Origin: Nocardioides panacis
GTDB taxonomy: Bacteria > Actinomycetota > Actinomycetes > Propionibacteriales > Nocardioidaceae
DNA: 64,000 nucleotides
Reading direction: 5' to 3'
NCBI RefSeq assembly: GCF_019039255.1
Contig: NZ_CP077062.1
Span: 1,426,001-1,490,000, forward strand
Both the position numbers and the translations under genes were made by a program. Shown in pieces: positions 10,644 through 21,137 of the stretch (positions are counted from its first letter, which is position 1; each line of letters begins with the position of its first letter). Below the pieces are notes generated by a model, which saw only the letters and a program-made list of their open reading frames with translations, had not been told where the DNA came from and searched no databases.

Positions 10644-10654
10644 GAGGTTGTGCG

Positions 10655-10973
10655 ATGTACGGCTACACCATGCACGTCCCGGCCCCGGCCGAGACCTACC
10701 TGGCGCTGCACCAGGCGGTCGCCGACGTGATCGGCGAGAAGGGCGGCGGCGAGGGCCTGATCCTGCACCTGGCGCTCAGGACCGACCAGGGGTTCGACCT
10801 GACCGAGGTGTGGGAGTCCAAGGAGCAGCTGGACGCGTTCAACCAGGACGTGTTCCCCCCTGGCGATGGCCCGGGCCGGGATCCCCATGGACGGGCCGCC
10901 GCCGGCGACCGTGGAGCTCGACCCCCTCGCGGTGGTGACGCCACGGGCGTTCAGCTCCGACGCGATGGTCTGA
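10655..10973 (+). CDS. Conserved hypothetical protein (frameshifted)
   Basis: The corrected protein is about 105 residues: MYGYTMHVPAPAETYLALHQAV, then EVWESKEQLDAFNQDVFP, then LAMARAGIPMDGPPP and a tail ending AFSSDAMV. It resembles small dimeric alpha-beta-barrel (ABM/EthD-like) proteins, in which a short domain reads a quality or substrate score, but I cannot name a family with certainty. An extra C in the C6 run at 10855-10860 breaks the frame; with five Cs the C-terminal part is restored and ends at a TGA at 10971. A strong GAAGGAGG ribosome-binding site sits in front, made from the last unit of a tandem repeat. Confidence 0.7.
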
Positions 10974-11033
10974 GCGTCCCGAGGCACCAGCCGCACCGGG
11001 GACGGGAGCCCCTCGGGTGAGAGGGTGGGTGCC

Positions 11034-11474
11034 GTGATCAGACTCGCCGTGGTGGTCCTCGTCGACCCGCAGGGCCGCCTGCTGCTCCAGGAGCGCGACG
11101 AGCACGCGCCCATCGCGCCCGACCAGTGGGGCATGGTCGGCGGGCACGTCGAGGAGGGCGAGGACTTCGAGCCCGCCGCCTACCGCGAGCTGGAGGAGGA
11201 GACCGGCGTCCGGCTCGCGCCTGGGACGCTGACCCTGTGGCGCGACGAGGTGCACCGGTTCGAGGGCGGCCAGGCGCCGCGGCGCTACACGGTCTGGGTC
11301 GCGCCCACCCGGCTCACCGACGCCGACATCGTGGTCGGCGAGGGGCGGCAGATCGTGTTCGTCGCCCCGGCCGACGTGCCCACGCTCGACCTCGCGTGGT
11401 CCAGCCGGCACTTCCTGCCGCGGCTCCTGGCCTCCGACTCGTACGCCGCCCTGCTCGCGTCGCACGCCGGTTAG
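11034..11474 (+). CDS. NUDIX hydrolase
   Basis: A 146-residue Nudix-fold pyrophosphohydrolase. The Nudix box spans residues 37-58 and matches GX5EX7REUXEEXGU (GHVEEGE...RELEEETG), including the metal-binding glutamates. The GTG at 11034 is chosen because GAGAGGG is correctly spaced; a GTG nine bases upstream is also in frame. The substrate is unknown; it may be a nucleoside diphosphate derivative. It is followed after 10 bases by an SMP-30-like gene that seems to have its own promoter overlapping the stop region. Confidence 0.88.
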   Translation: MIRLAVVVLVDPQGRLLLQERDEHAPIAPDQWGMVGGHVEEGEDFEPAAYRELEEETGVRLAPGTLTLWRDEVHRFEGGQAPRRYTVWVAPTRLTDADIVVGEGRQIVFVAPADVPTLDLAWSSRHFLPRLLASDSYAALLASHAG

Positions 11475-11477
11475 CCT
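11472..11477 (+). promoter_or_regulatory. -10 box of leaderless SMP-30-like gene
   Basis: TAGCCT overlaps the stop codon of the Nudix gene and lies 7 bases before the ATG at 11485, which fits leaderless transcription. Confidence 0.5.
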
Positions 11478-11484
11478 CGCCGTC

Positions 11485-12408
11485 ATGACCTGCTCCCTCA
11501 CCGTGATCCCGGTCCCCGGCCCCGGCGCCGAGGACGTCGTCGTGGACGCCGACGGCTGGGTCCTCACCGGCACCGCCGACGGCGCCGTCTTCCGGGTGCG
11601 CCCCGACGGGCGGCGCATCGACCGGGTCGGCGACACCGGTGGCCGCCCGCTGGGCCTGGAGCTGCTGCCGGACGGCCGCCTGCTGGTGTGCGACGCCCGG
11701 CGCGGGCTGCTCGCGCTCGACCCGCGCGACGGCGCCGTGGAGGAGCTGACCACGCTCGTCGGCGGGCTGCCGATGGAGTTCTGCAACAACGCGGCGGTGC
11801 ACTCGGGCGGGGACATCTGGTTCTCCGACTCCTCGCGGCACTACGGCATCGACCGGTGGAAGGCCGACCTCGTGGAGAACACCGCGTCCGGCCGGCTGCT
11901 GCGCCGGTCGCCGGACGGTGCGGTCGAGGTGGTGCTCGACGGCCTGCGGTTCGCCAACGGGGTCGCGCTCGCGGCGGACGAGTCCTACGTCGCCGTCGCC
12001 GAGACCGCCGGCCGGACCGTCGTACGCCACTGGCTCACCGGCGCCCGGCAGGGGCAGACCGACCACCTCGCCACCGACCTGCCCGGCTACCCCGACAACA
12101 TCAGCCGCGGCAGCGACGGACTGGTCTGGGTGAGCGTCGCCTCGCCCACCGACCCGGTCGTCGAGCGGCTGATGACCGCGCCGCTGCCGGTGCGCCGGCT
12201 CGCGTGGAAGGTGCCCGCGCGGCTCCAGCCCCGGCCGAAGCGGACCGTGCGCGTGCTGGCCCTCGACGACACCGGGGCGGTCGTGCACGACCTGTCCGCG
12301 GACGCGTCGGGCTTCCACCTGGCCACCGGGGTGCGCGAGCACGACGGCCGGGTCTGGCTCGGCAGCCTGGAGGAGCCCGCGGTCGCCGTGCTCGACGTGC
12401 CGCGGTGA
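11485..12408 (+). CDS. SMP-30/gluconolactonase/strictosidine-synthase-like beta-propeller protein
   Basis: A 307-residue predicted six-bladed beta-propeller. Repeating blades are visible as VDADGWVLTGTADGAVFRV, LPDGRLLVCDARRGLLALD, GGDIWFSDSS and DNISRGSDGLVWVSVASPTDPV. The last two resemble the strictosidine-synthase-type lactonase core; the first glutamate of SMP-30 metal binding is less clear. There is no signal peptide, so it is cytoplasmic. The family hydrolyses sugar lactones or related esters; the substrate is unknown. The start follows a -10 box directly. No operon partner follows for 158 bp. Confidence 0.8.
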   Translation: MTCSLTVIPVPGPGAEDVVVDADGWVLTGTADGAVFRVRPDGRRIDRVGDTGGRPLGLELLPDGRLLVCDARRGLLALDPRDGAVEELTTLVGGLPMEFCNNAAVHSGGDIWFSDSSRHYGIDRWKADLVENTASGRLLRRSPDGAVEVVLDGLRFANGVALAADESYVAVAETAGRTVVRHWLTGARQGQTDHLATDLPGYPDNISRGSDGLVWVSVASPTDPVVERLMTAPLPVRRLAWKVPARLQPRPKRTVRVLALDDTGAVVHDLSADASGFHLATGVREHDGRVWLGSLEEPAVAVLDVPR

Positions 12409-12566
12409 GCACGACGCGCCGGACGCGGACGCGGTGGCCCGGTGCGTCCGGCTGGTGACCGGGGCGTGCGCGGACGCATGGTCCGAACGGACTACGGGAA
12501 CCAACCGTTAGGACGACTATCCCGAGACGTGGTTGTCCGTTGACTGGGGGTGGGCGAAGGAGGGGC

Positions 12567-12746
12567 ATGGACGAGGCACTGGACGTGCAGCTGAACGACC
12601 AGGTGCTGGTCGACGAGATCCACCTGGTGACCGAGCTGATCGTCGTGGCGAAGCTGGCCCCCGGCGACCTGGAGCAGGGCGTGATCGACGAGGTGCTCGG
12701 CGTCCGCCCGGTCCGCACCTTCTTCCCGCGGCAGCGCCTCGGCTAG
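12567..12746 (+). CDS. Small conserved hypothetical protein
   Basis: A 59-residue acidic protein, [20 protein letters not shown] then [26 protein letters not shown]. Similar short proteins with the same start are common as uncharacterised single genes in actinobacteria. AAGGAGGGG precedes the ATG closely. A helical amphipathic stretch (residues 15-30) and no cysteines are all that can be said. It is not part of dxs; an 82-bp gap with a -10 (TAGACT, 12785-12790) separates them. Confidence 0.7.
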   Translation: MDEALDVQLNDQVLVDEIHLVTELIVVAKLAPGDLEQGVIDEVLGVRPVRTFFPRQRLG

Positions 12747-12784
12747 CCGGCCCGGCCCGTCGCGGACGGCGGCCCCCGGCCACC

Positions 12785-12790
12785 TAGACT
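12785..12790 (+). promoter_or_regulatory. -10 box of dxs promoter
   Basis: TAGACT, 38 bases before the dxs ATG. Here a normal leader with GAGGAGG is present, unlike the leaderless promoters elsewhere. Confidence 0.45.
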
Positions 12791-12828
12791 GGCCGGTGAC
12801 CCGTACCGCGGACCGAGGAGGACCACCC

Positions 12829-14733
12829 ATGGGAGTGCTGGACCGGATCACCGGCCCGCGTGACCTGCGCGACCTCACCGACGCCGAGCTCGACGAGCTG
12901 GCCGCCGAGATCCGTGACTTCCTGGTCCGCAAGGTCTCCCGCACCGGGGGCCACCTCGGCCCCAACCTCGGCGTGGTGGAGCTGACGCTGGCGCTGCACC
13001 GGGTCTTCGACTCCCCGCGGGACCGGATCGTCTTCGACACCGGTCACCAGTCCTACGTGCACAAGATCGTCACCGGCCGCGCCGCGGGCTTCGACCAGCT
13101 GCGGCAGGAGGGTGGCCTGTCCGGCTACCCCAGCCAGGCCGAGTCGGACCACGACATCGTCGAGAACTCCCACGCCTCCACCTCGCTGTCCTACGCCGAC
13201 GGCCTGGCCAAGGCGTACACCGTGCGCGGCGAGGACCGGCACGTCGCCGCGGTGATCGGGGACGGCGCGCTGACCGGCGGGATGGCCTGGGAGGCGCTGA
13301 ACAACATCGCCGCCGACGGGGCGACCAGCGACCGCAGGCTGGTGATCGTGGTCAACGACAACGGCCGGTCCTACACCCCGACCGTCGGCGGGCTCGCGAA
13401 CCACCTCACCACCCTGCGCACCAGCCCGCGCTACGAGCAGGTCCTCGACCTGGTCAAGAAGCGCCTCAACGGCGTCCGCGGCGTCGGCCCGGCGGTCTAC
13501 GACGCGCTGCACGCGATGAAGAAGGGCATGAAGGACGCCCTCGCCCCGCAGGGCCTCTTCGAGGACCTCGGCCTGAAGTACGTCGGCCCCATCGACGGCC
13601 ACGACCGTACGGCGGTCGAGCAGGCACTCACCCAGGCGAAGAAGTTCAACGGCCCGGTGATCGTGCACGTGATGACCCGCAAGGGCTTCGGCTACGACCC
13701 CGCCGAGCAGCACGAGGCCGACCAGTTCCACGGACCCGGCCCGTTCAACATCGAGACCGGCGAGGAGAACCCCAAGGGCCAGATCTGGACCGACGTGTTC
13801 GCCGACGAGATCGTCCAGATCGGCGCCGAGCGCCAGGACCTCGTCGCCATCACCGCCGCGATGATGCACCCGGTGGGGCTGCACAAGTTCGCCGCCCGGT
13901 TCCCCGCCCGCACCTTCGACGTCGGCATCGCCGAGCAGCACGCGACGACGTCGGCCGCCGGCCTGGCGATGGGCGGCCTGCACCCGGTCGTCGCGGTCTA
14001 CGCCACGTTCCTGAACCGGGCCTTCGACCAGGTCCTGTTGGACGTCGCGCTGCACCGGTGCGGCGTGACGTTCGTGCTGGACCGGTCCGGCGTCACCGGC
14101 GACGACGGCGCCTCGCACAACGGCATGTGGGACATGTCCATCCTGCAGGTCGTGCCGGGCCTGCGGCTCGCCGCGCCGCGCGACGCCGCCCGGCTGCGTG
14201 AGCTGCTCCGCGAGGCCGTGCAGGTCGACGACGCCCCGACCGTCGTACGGTTCCCGAAGGGTCCGCCGAGCGCGGACGTCGAGGCCGTCGGCCGGGCCGG
14301 TGGCTGCGACGTACTGGTCCGCAAGGGCGCCAGGGACGTGCTGATCGTGGGGATCGGCTCGATGGCCGTGACCGCCGTCGAGGTCGCCGAGCGGCTGGTC
14401 GCCCAGGGCATCGGCGTCACCGTCGTCGACCCGCGGTGGGTCAAGCCCGTCGACCCCGCCCTGCTCGACCTGGCCCGCGAGCACCGGCTGGTCGTCAGCG
14501 TCGAGGACAACGGCATCGTCGGCGGCTGCGGTTCGGTGCTCCTGCAGACCCTCAACGCCGCCCGGATCGAGACCCCGGTGCGGCTGCACGGCATCCCGCA
14601 GGAGTTCCTCGACCACGCCAAGCGCGGCGTGATCCTGGAGCGCATCGGGCTGACCGCGCAGACCCTCGCGCGCAGCATCGTGGAGGACGTCACCGCTCTC
14701 GACGCCGGGGAGTCGCTGCTCCACGTGGAGTGA
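12829..14733 (+). CDS. dxs: 1-deoxy-D-xylulose-5-phosphate synthase
   Basis: A 634-residue thiamine-diphosphate enzyme that condenses pyruvate and glyceraldehyde 3-phosphate, the first step of the MEP isoprenoid pathway, in the cytoplasm. [11 protein letters not shown]-type residues near position 70 ([14 protein letters not shown]), the ThDP/Mg motif [16 protein letters not shown] from residue 144, the pyrimidine-domain glutamate in [14 protein letters not shown] and the transketolase C-domain are all present. The start has GAGGAGG 9 bases upstream; an upstream GTG at 12796 has none. Length is normal. The next gene begins 20 bp later and may share the transcript. Confidence 0.98.
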   Translation: MGVLDRITGPRDLRDLTDAELDELAAEIRDFLVRKVSRTGGHLGPNLGVVELTLALHRVFDSPRDRIVFDTGHQSYVHKIVTGRAAGFDQLRQEGGLSGYPSQAESDHDIVENSHASTSLSYADGLAKAYTVRGEDRHVAAVIGDGALTGGMAWEALNNIAADGATSDRRLVIVVNDNGRSYTPTVGGLANHLTTLRTSPRYEQVLDLVKKRLNGVRGVGPAVYDALHAMKKGMKDALAPQGLFEDLGLKYVGPIDGHDRTAVEQALTQAKKFNGPVIVHVMTRKGFGYDPAEQHEADQFHGPGPFNIETGEENPKGQIWTDVFADEIVQIGAERQDLVAITAAMMHPVGLHKFAARFPARTFDVGIAEQHATTSAAGLAMGGLHPVVAVYATFLNRAFDQVLLDVALHRCGVTFVLDRSGVTGDDGASHNGMWDMSILQVVPGLRLAAPRDAARLRELLREAVQVDDAPTVVRFPKGPPSADVEAVGRAGGCDVLVRKGARDVLIVGIGSMAVTAVEVAERLVAQGIGVTVVDPRWVKPVDPALLDLAREHRLVVSVEDNGIVGGCGSVLLQTLNAARIETPVRLHGIPQEFLDHAKRGVILERIGLTAQTLARSIVEDVTALDAGESLLHVE

Positions 14734-14753
14734 CCCCCTGTTGAATGGGCGGC

Positions 14754-15950
14754 ATGGACTACGACGTCGAGCGCGTGCGCGCCAGCTTCCCGGCCCTCAC
14801 CGACGGGACCGCCTACTTCGACGGCCCCGGCGGGTCGCAGGTGCCCCGGCAGGTCGCCGAGGCGATCGCCTCCACGATGACCGCGGGTCTGTCGAACCGC
14901 GGCGCGGTGACCGCCTCCGAGCGCCGGGCCGAGGACGTCGTGGTCGGCGCCCGGGCCGCGGTGGCCGACCTGCTCGGCTGCGACGCCGGCGGGGTGGTGT
15001 TCGGCCGGTCGATGACCCAGCTGACCTTCGACCTGGCCCGGGCGCTGGCCAAGACCTGGGAGCCCGGCGACGAGATCGTGGTGACCCGGCTCGACCACGA
15101 CGCGAACGTCCGGCCGTGGCTGCGGGCCACCGCCCCGCTCGGCGTGAACGTCCGCTGGGTCGACTTCGACACCGAGACCGGCGAGCTGCAGTTCGACGCG
15201 AGCGTGCTCTCGGAGCGGACCCGGCTGGTCGCGGTCACCGGAGCCTCGAACCTGCTCGGCACCCGTCCCGACATCGCCGGGATCGCCGCCGCGGTGCACG
15301 CCGCCGGCGCGCTGCTGTTCGTCGACGGCGTGCACCTCACCCCGCACGCCCCGGTCGGGGTCCGGGACCTCGGCGCCGACTTCTACGCCTGCTCGCCCTA
15401 CAAGTTCTTCGGCCCGCACCTCGGCGCGCTGGTCGCGGACCCGACCCTGCTCGAGCTCGTCTCGCCGGACAAGCTGCTGCCCTCCACCGACGCGGTGCCC
15501 GAGCGGTTCGAGCTCGGCACGCTGCCCTACGAGCTCCTCGCCGGCGTGAGCGCCGCCGTCGACTTCATCGCCGACCTGGCCCCCGGTGACGCCGACAGCC
15601 GCCGTGGCCGGGTGCTGGAGTCGATGCAGCGCGTGGAGACCCACGAGGAGGTGCTCTTCGAGCGGCTGCTCTCCGGCCTCGACGCCCTCGACGGGGTCCG
15701 TCGCTACGGCCGCCCGGCCCGTCGTACGCCGACGGTGCTGTTCGACGTCGAGGGCCGCACCGGCCGGGAGGTGCACGAGGGCCTCGCGGCGCGCGGCGTC
15801 AACGCGCCGGCGAGCAGCTTCTACGCCATCGAGGCCTCTCGCTGGATGGGCCTCGGCGACACCGGTGCCGTGCGGGCCGGCCTCGCGCCGTACACCTCCG
15901 AGGAGGACGTCGACCGGCTGCTGGCCGGGGTGGCGGAGCTCGCCCGATGA
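14754..15950 (+). CDS. Cysteine-desulfurase-like PLP-dependent aminotransferase class V
   Basis: A 398-residue fold-type I PLP enzyme. FDGPGGSQVP opens the protein, LFVDGVHLTPH carries the cofactor aspartate and histidine, and the Schiff-base lysine is Lys217 in CSPYKFFGPHLG. It belongs to the 'cysteine desulfurase-like' branch rather than to IscS or SufS, because the mobile-loop cysteine is missing and no Fe-S assembly genes are nearby. The real substrate is unknown. ATG 14754 was picked over the ATG nine bases upstream from the conserved MDYDVERVRASFPAL start. The stop overlaps the next ATG (ATGA). Confidence 0.85.
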   Translation: MDYDVERVRASFPALTDGTAYFDGPGGSQVPRQVAEAIASTMTAGLSNRGAVTASERRAEDVVVGARAAVADLLGCDAGGVVFGRSMTQLTFDLARALAKTWEPGDEIVVTRLDHDANVRPWLRATAPLGVNVRWVDFDTETGELQFDASVLSERTRLVAVTGASNLLGTRPDIAGIAAAVHAAGALLFVDGVHLTPHAPVGVRDLGADFYACSPYKFFGPHLGALVADPTLLELVSPDKLLPSTDAVPERFELGTLPYELLAGVSAAVDFIADLAPGDADSRRGRVLESMQRVETHEEVLFERLLSGLDALDGVRRYGRPARRTPTVLFDVEGRTGREVHEGLAARGVNAPASSFYAIEASRWMGLGDTGAVRAGLAPYTSEEDVDRLLAGVAELAR

Positions 15951-16693
15951 GCCGGGGGGTGCTGGTCACCGGCGCGTCCCGCGGCATCGGGGCGGCGGTC
16001 GCCCGGGCGTTCGCGGAGCAGGGCGACCGGGTGGCCGTGCACTACGGGCAGTCCCGCGGGGCCGCCGAGAAGGTGCTCGCCGACCTGCCGGGGGACGGTC
16101 ACCTGCTGGTGCAGGCCGACCTGGCCGACGCGGACGCCGTACGCCGGGCGGTGGACGAGGCCGCCGAGGGGCTCGGCGGGCTCGACGTGCTGGTCAACAA
16201 CGCCGGGGTGTTCCTGGCCCACCCGCCGCTGACCACCTCCTACGACGACTGGCAGCGGCTCTGGTCGCAGACGATCGCCACCAACCTGACCGGGGCCGCG
16301 AACGCGACGTTCTGCGCGCTGCCGCACCTGGTCTCCCGCGGCGGCGGGGCGGTCGTCAACGTGTCCAGCCGGGGCGCGTTCCGCGGGGAGCCGGAGTGCC
16401 CGGCCTACGGCGCGTCGAAGGCCGGGCTGAACGCGTTCGGCCAGTCGATGGCGCAGGCCCTCGCCCCGCACGGCATCGCAGTCGGCACCGTCGCACCGGG
16501 CTTCGTGGAGACCGACATGGCCGCGGAGGTGCTCGACGGGCCGCGCGGCGACGAGGTCCGTGGCCAGTCGCCGACCGGCCGCGTCGCGCGTCCCGAGGAG
16601 GTCGCGGCCGCGGTGCTGTGGCTCGCCTCGCCCGAGGCGCGGTTCTCCACCGGCACGATCATCGACGTGAACGGCGCGTCCTACCTGCGATGA
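15947..16693 (+). CDS. SDR family oxidoreductase (FabG-like)
   Basis: A 248-residue classical short-chain dehydrogenase. TGASRGIG (residues 8-15) binds NAD(P), and NNAG near residue 85 and the active-site Ser plus Tyr154-x3-Lys158 (YGASK) are intact. The C-terminal PGFVETDM and GTIIDVNGA strands are typical of FabG/3-ketoacyl reductases. The ATG overlaps the PLP-enzyme stop by four bases, and its own stop overlaps the next ATG, so three genes form a tight operon (14754-17995). The substrate is not predictable. Confidence 0.88.
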   Translation: MSRGVLVTGASRGIGAAVARAFAEQGDRVAVHYGQSRGAAEKVLADLPGDGHLLVQADLADADAVRRAVDEAAEGLGGLDVLVNNAGVFLAHPPLTTSYDDWQRLWSQTIATNLTGAANATFCALPHLVSRGGGAVVNVSSRGAFRGEPECPAYGASKAGLNAFGQSMAQALAPHGIAVGTVAPGFVETDMAAEVLDGPRGDEVRGQSPTGRVARPEEVAAAVLWLASPEARFSTGTIIDVNGASYLR

Positions 16694-17995
16694 GGGGGGC
16701 ACGGGAGGCGCGCGGGGACGGCCGTGGGGGTGCTGGTCGCGCTGGCGCTGGCGGCGGGCTGCACCACCGGCCCGCAGACCCGCGCCCGGCCGTCGGCGGC
16801 CCCCACCGCGTCCGTCACGCACGTCAACAGCCAGCTGGCCGAGGTCGAGCTGCAGGCGATGGCCCAGCGCATCGTGCACCGCCGCGAGCGGGCCGTCCGG
16901 CACCGCGACCTGCGGGCCTGGATCGCCGACCTCGACCCCGCGAACCACGCGCTGCGGGCCCGGGAGCGGCGCCGGTTCGCCAACCTCGTGCAGCTCCCGC
17001 TGGCGACCTACCAGCTCGACGCGGTCCCGACCACCTGGCCGGGCGGCTTCGCGGCGAGGCGGTTCCGGGGGACCGCCTACATCCCGTACGTCGAGGAGGC
17101 GCTGCAGCTGCGCGGCTTCGACACCGCGCCGGTCGTCACCACCACGGGAGTCACCTTCGCCCGGGTGGACGGCCGCTGGCGCATCGTGTCCGACGACGAC
17201 GTCGCCGACCGGGAGCCGGACGGCTCGCGGAACAAGCCGTGGGACCTGACCCGGATCGTGGTGCGCCGCACCCCGCACGCGCTCGGCATCTTCGACGCCG
17301 CCTCGGCCCCCTCCGCGGACCGGCTGATGGCCTGGACCGAGCAGAGCGTCGGCACCGTACGACGGGCGGTGCCCCTGCGGTGGCCGGGCCGGGTGGTGTT
17401 CTACGCGCTGTCCAGCCCGCGGCTGCTGCGGGGGATGGGCACCCGGTTCCTGGACCGCGCCGCGATCGCGTTCCCGGTCTACGACGACCTCGGCCGGCCC
17501 ACCCGGCGGGTGGCGACCCGGGTGGTGATCAACCCGCGCTACCTGCCGCGCACCGAGCGCCAGGGCAGCTACCTGCTCACCCACGAGCTGACCCACGTGG
17601 CGCTGGCCCGCACCAACGGCGGCACGCCGTCGTGGGTGCAGGAGGGGCTCGCCGACTTCGTCGCGACCCGCGGGGCCTCGCCGGACTGGTGGCTGCCCTC
17701 GGCGGCCTCGGTGGCCCGGGCCCGCAGGGGCGCGGACGCGATGCCCGGCAGCACGTTCTTCGGCGACGCCGACCCGGCCTTCGAGTACGACCTGTCGCTG
17801 GCCGCCTGCGCGGTGCTCGCCGGCCGGTCCGGCACCGGCCGGCTCTGGAGCTTCCTGCGGCGGCTGTCCGCGGCGGGTTTCGCCGACGGGGACGCCGAGG
17901 CGCACACCGACGCGGTGCTCGGCGCGATGTTCGGCCTGGACACCCGCCGGCTGGCCCGTGCCGCGGCCCGGCTGGTCGTCGCCCGGGGGTCGTGA
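16690..17995 (+). CDS. Lipoprotein with gluzincin-type metallopeptidase motif (frameshifted near start)
   Basis: The corrected protein is about 434 residues. MRGHGRRAGTAVGVLVALAL followed by AAGC gives a lipoprotein signal with lipidated Cys24. A mixed N-terminal domain runs to about residue 210. The C-terminal half holds HELTH (298-302) and Glu318 in WVQEGLADF, the HExxH...E arrangement of gluzincin zinc peptidases (peptidase MA-like). The extra G in the G6 run at 16694-16699 breaks the frame after codon 2. With five Gs the ATG at 16690, which overlaps the SDR stop, leads straight into the signal peptide. Probably a surface protease of unknown target. Confidence 0.78.
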
Positions 17996-18119
17996 CGGCC
18001 ACCCGGCGTACACGAATCGTTACCTGGGGGGTCGTGCACTTCTCACCGTTATGGGTTTCAATGACCAGGTTTTCGTGCGCCGAGCGACTCTCGGTGACTC
18101 ATCGCTCACGAGGAGATCC

Positions 18120-19902
18120 ATGCCCCAGATCCCACCCCGCCGCCGGCTGATCGCCACCCTCGGCGTGGCCGCCGCCACCACCCTCGCGCTGGTCGCCTCG
18201 ACCGGTGCCGCTCCCGCCCTGGCCCAGGGTCACGCCGCGGTCGCGAAGCCGCACAAGAAGAAGCCGGTCAAGCCGAACGTCAAGCTCCAGATCCTCGCGA
18301 TCAACGACTTCCACGGCCAGCTCGAGCCCAGCACCTCCTCCTCGTCGGGCACCATCAACGGCACCCCCCGCGGGCGGTGCGGAGTACCTCGCCACCCACC
18401 TCGCCAAGGTCCGCGCGCTGGCGAAGTCCAACGGCCGGCACAGCGTGACCGTCGCCGCGGGTGACCTGATCGGCGCGACGCCGCTGCTCTCGGCGGCCTT
18501 CCACGACGAGCCCACGATCACCGCGATGAACAAGATGGGCCTGCAGATCGCGAGCGTCGGCAACCACGAGTTCGACGAGGGCTGGCGCGAGCTGCGCCGG
18601 ATGCAGACCGGCGGCTGCCTGCCGGACGGCAACGGCAAGGACAACCAGAACTCCTGCCCGACCGGCAGCTTCCGCGGCGCGGACTTCCAGTACCTCGCGG
18701 CCAACGTCACCCGTACCGACACCGGGCGCACGGTGTTCCCCGCGGTCAAGGTCGAGAAGTACGACGGCGTGAAGGTCGGCTTCATCGGCATGACGCTGGA
18801 GAACACCCCGAACATCGTCACCAAGTCCGGCGTCGAGGGCCTGAAGTTCTCCGACGAGGTGGAGACCGCCAACCGGCTCGCCAAGCGGATGGACGCCAAC
18901 GGCGTGAAGTCGATCGTCGTGCTGGTGCACGAGGGCGGCTTCCCGAGCGACCCGACGGCGTACAACTCCTGCCCGGGGATCTCCGGCCCGATCGTCGACA
19001 TCAACAAGGGCCTCAGCCCGCGCATCGACGCGGTGATCACCGGCCACACGCACCAGGCCTACAACTGCAAGCTGCTCGACCCGAACGACGACCCGCGGCT
19101 GGTCACCAGCGGCTCGAGCCTGGGCCGCCTGGTCACCAACATCAAGATGACGATCAGCAAGAAGACCGGTGACGTGGTCCGCACCTCGGAGACCGCCGAC
19201 AACCGGGTGATCACCCGCGACGTCCCCAAGTCCGCCTCCCTCACCACGCTGATCAACCGCTTCAAGGCGCTGGTCGCCCCGATCGAGAACAAGGTCATCG
19301 GCCACCTCGCCGGGGGCACCACCTCGGTGAGCCGGACCAACGACGACAGCGGCGAGTCCCCGCTTGGCAACCTGATCGCGGACGCGCAGAAGAACGACAC
19401 GTCGGCCGTGACCGCCGGGAAGACGCCGGAGATCGCGTTCATGAACCCGGGCGGCATCCGCGCGGACCTGCAGTCGAGCGGCGGGTCGGTCACCTACGGC
19501 CAGGCGTTCTCGGTGCAGCCGTTCAACAACTACGACGTGTCGATGGACCTGACCGGGTCGCAGATCCTGTCGCTGCTCGACCAGCAGTGGTCCGGCACCA
19601 ACGCCGCGAGCCCCAAGATCCTGCAGGTCTCCGGGATCACGTACTCCTACACCAAGTCCGGCACGACCTACACGCTCAAGCCGGAGACGGTCCAGGTCAA
19701 CGGTGCGGCCCTGGACAAGGCCCGCACCTACCGCGTGGTCGCCAACTCGTTCCTGTCCGACGGTGGTGACGGCTTCGCGGCCTTCACCGGCGGCGTGAAC
19801 AAGTACTTCGGCGGCCTGGACATCGACGCGTTCTCGCGGTACCTCGCCGCGCACGACCCGTACACCCCGGTCGCCACCGACCGGATCACCGTCGCCCCCT
19901 GA
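18120..19902 (+). CDS. Secreted 5'-nucleotidase / 2',3'-cyclic phosphodiesterase, UshA-like (frameshifted)
   Basis: The corrected protein is about 593 residues. A signal peptide (RRRLIATLGVAAATTLALVA, residues 7-26) is followed by a Lys-rich linker. The metallophosphatase domain carries the metal motifs AINDFHG, AGDLIGAT, GNHEFDEG and GHTHQAY. The C-terminal 5'-nucleotidase domain has GGIRAD, FNN and SDGGDGF. Outside the cell it would strip phosphate from nucleotides. ATG 18120 has GAGGAG spaced 8 bases. An extra C in the C6 run at 18364-18369 breaks the frame after about codon 81; five Cs restore GTPAGGAEYLATH. The 124-bp upstream region is AT-richer but shows no certain PhoP box. Confidence 0.9.
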
Positions 19903-19916
19903 CCCCAGGGAGCACA

Positions 19917-19956
19917 CAGGAGGGGCACCCTGCCGCGAGGCGGGGTGCCCCTCCTG
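19917..19956. terminator. Hairpin terminator with GCGA tetraloop
   Basis: The arms at 19917-19934 and 19939-19956 pair over 18 bp with a single G-T wobble and close on GCGA (a GNRA loop). It lies 14 bp after the nucleotidase stop. Confidence 0.88.
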
Positions 19957-19965
19957 CGTCGTACG

Positions 19966-20028
19966 GATAGTCCGTGACGTACTTGTCGTGGGAAGGCGGT
20001 CCGGACGACAAGTTCGTCACGGACTATC
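19966..20028. repeat. Second long inverted repeat between convergent genes
   Basis: The arms at 19966-19989 and 20005-20028 match over 23 of 24 bp, with a 15-base centre. The left arm begins GATAGTCCGTGACG. It ends 6 bp before the stop of the convergent aldo/keto reductase gene. It may be the reductase terminator, or a copy of an intergenic palindrome family. Confidence 0.75.
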
Positions 20029-20034
20029 GCGGGG

Positions 20035-21048
<1,014 letters not shown>

Positions 21049-21085
21049 GCCAGCCAGTCTTGCGCCGTGCTCCAAGCCCGGACGC

Positions 21086-21121
21086 ACGTCGGCCCCTCCC
21101 GGGCTCGGGAGGGGCCGACGT
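21086..21121. terminator. Hairpin terminator after the fadBA operon
   Basis: Perfect 16-bp arms (21086-21101 and 21106-21121) with a 4-base loop, 16 bp beyond the fadB-like stop on the minus strand. Confidence 0.88.
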
Positions 21122-21137
21122 GGACGGTCAGGGACGG

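Noticed and set aside
17996-18119. PhoP (PHO) box upstream of the 5'-nucleotidase
   Set aside because: One GGTCATTGA-like half is visible on the minus strand, but the required 11-bp-spaced second repeat is missing.
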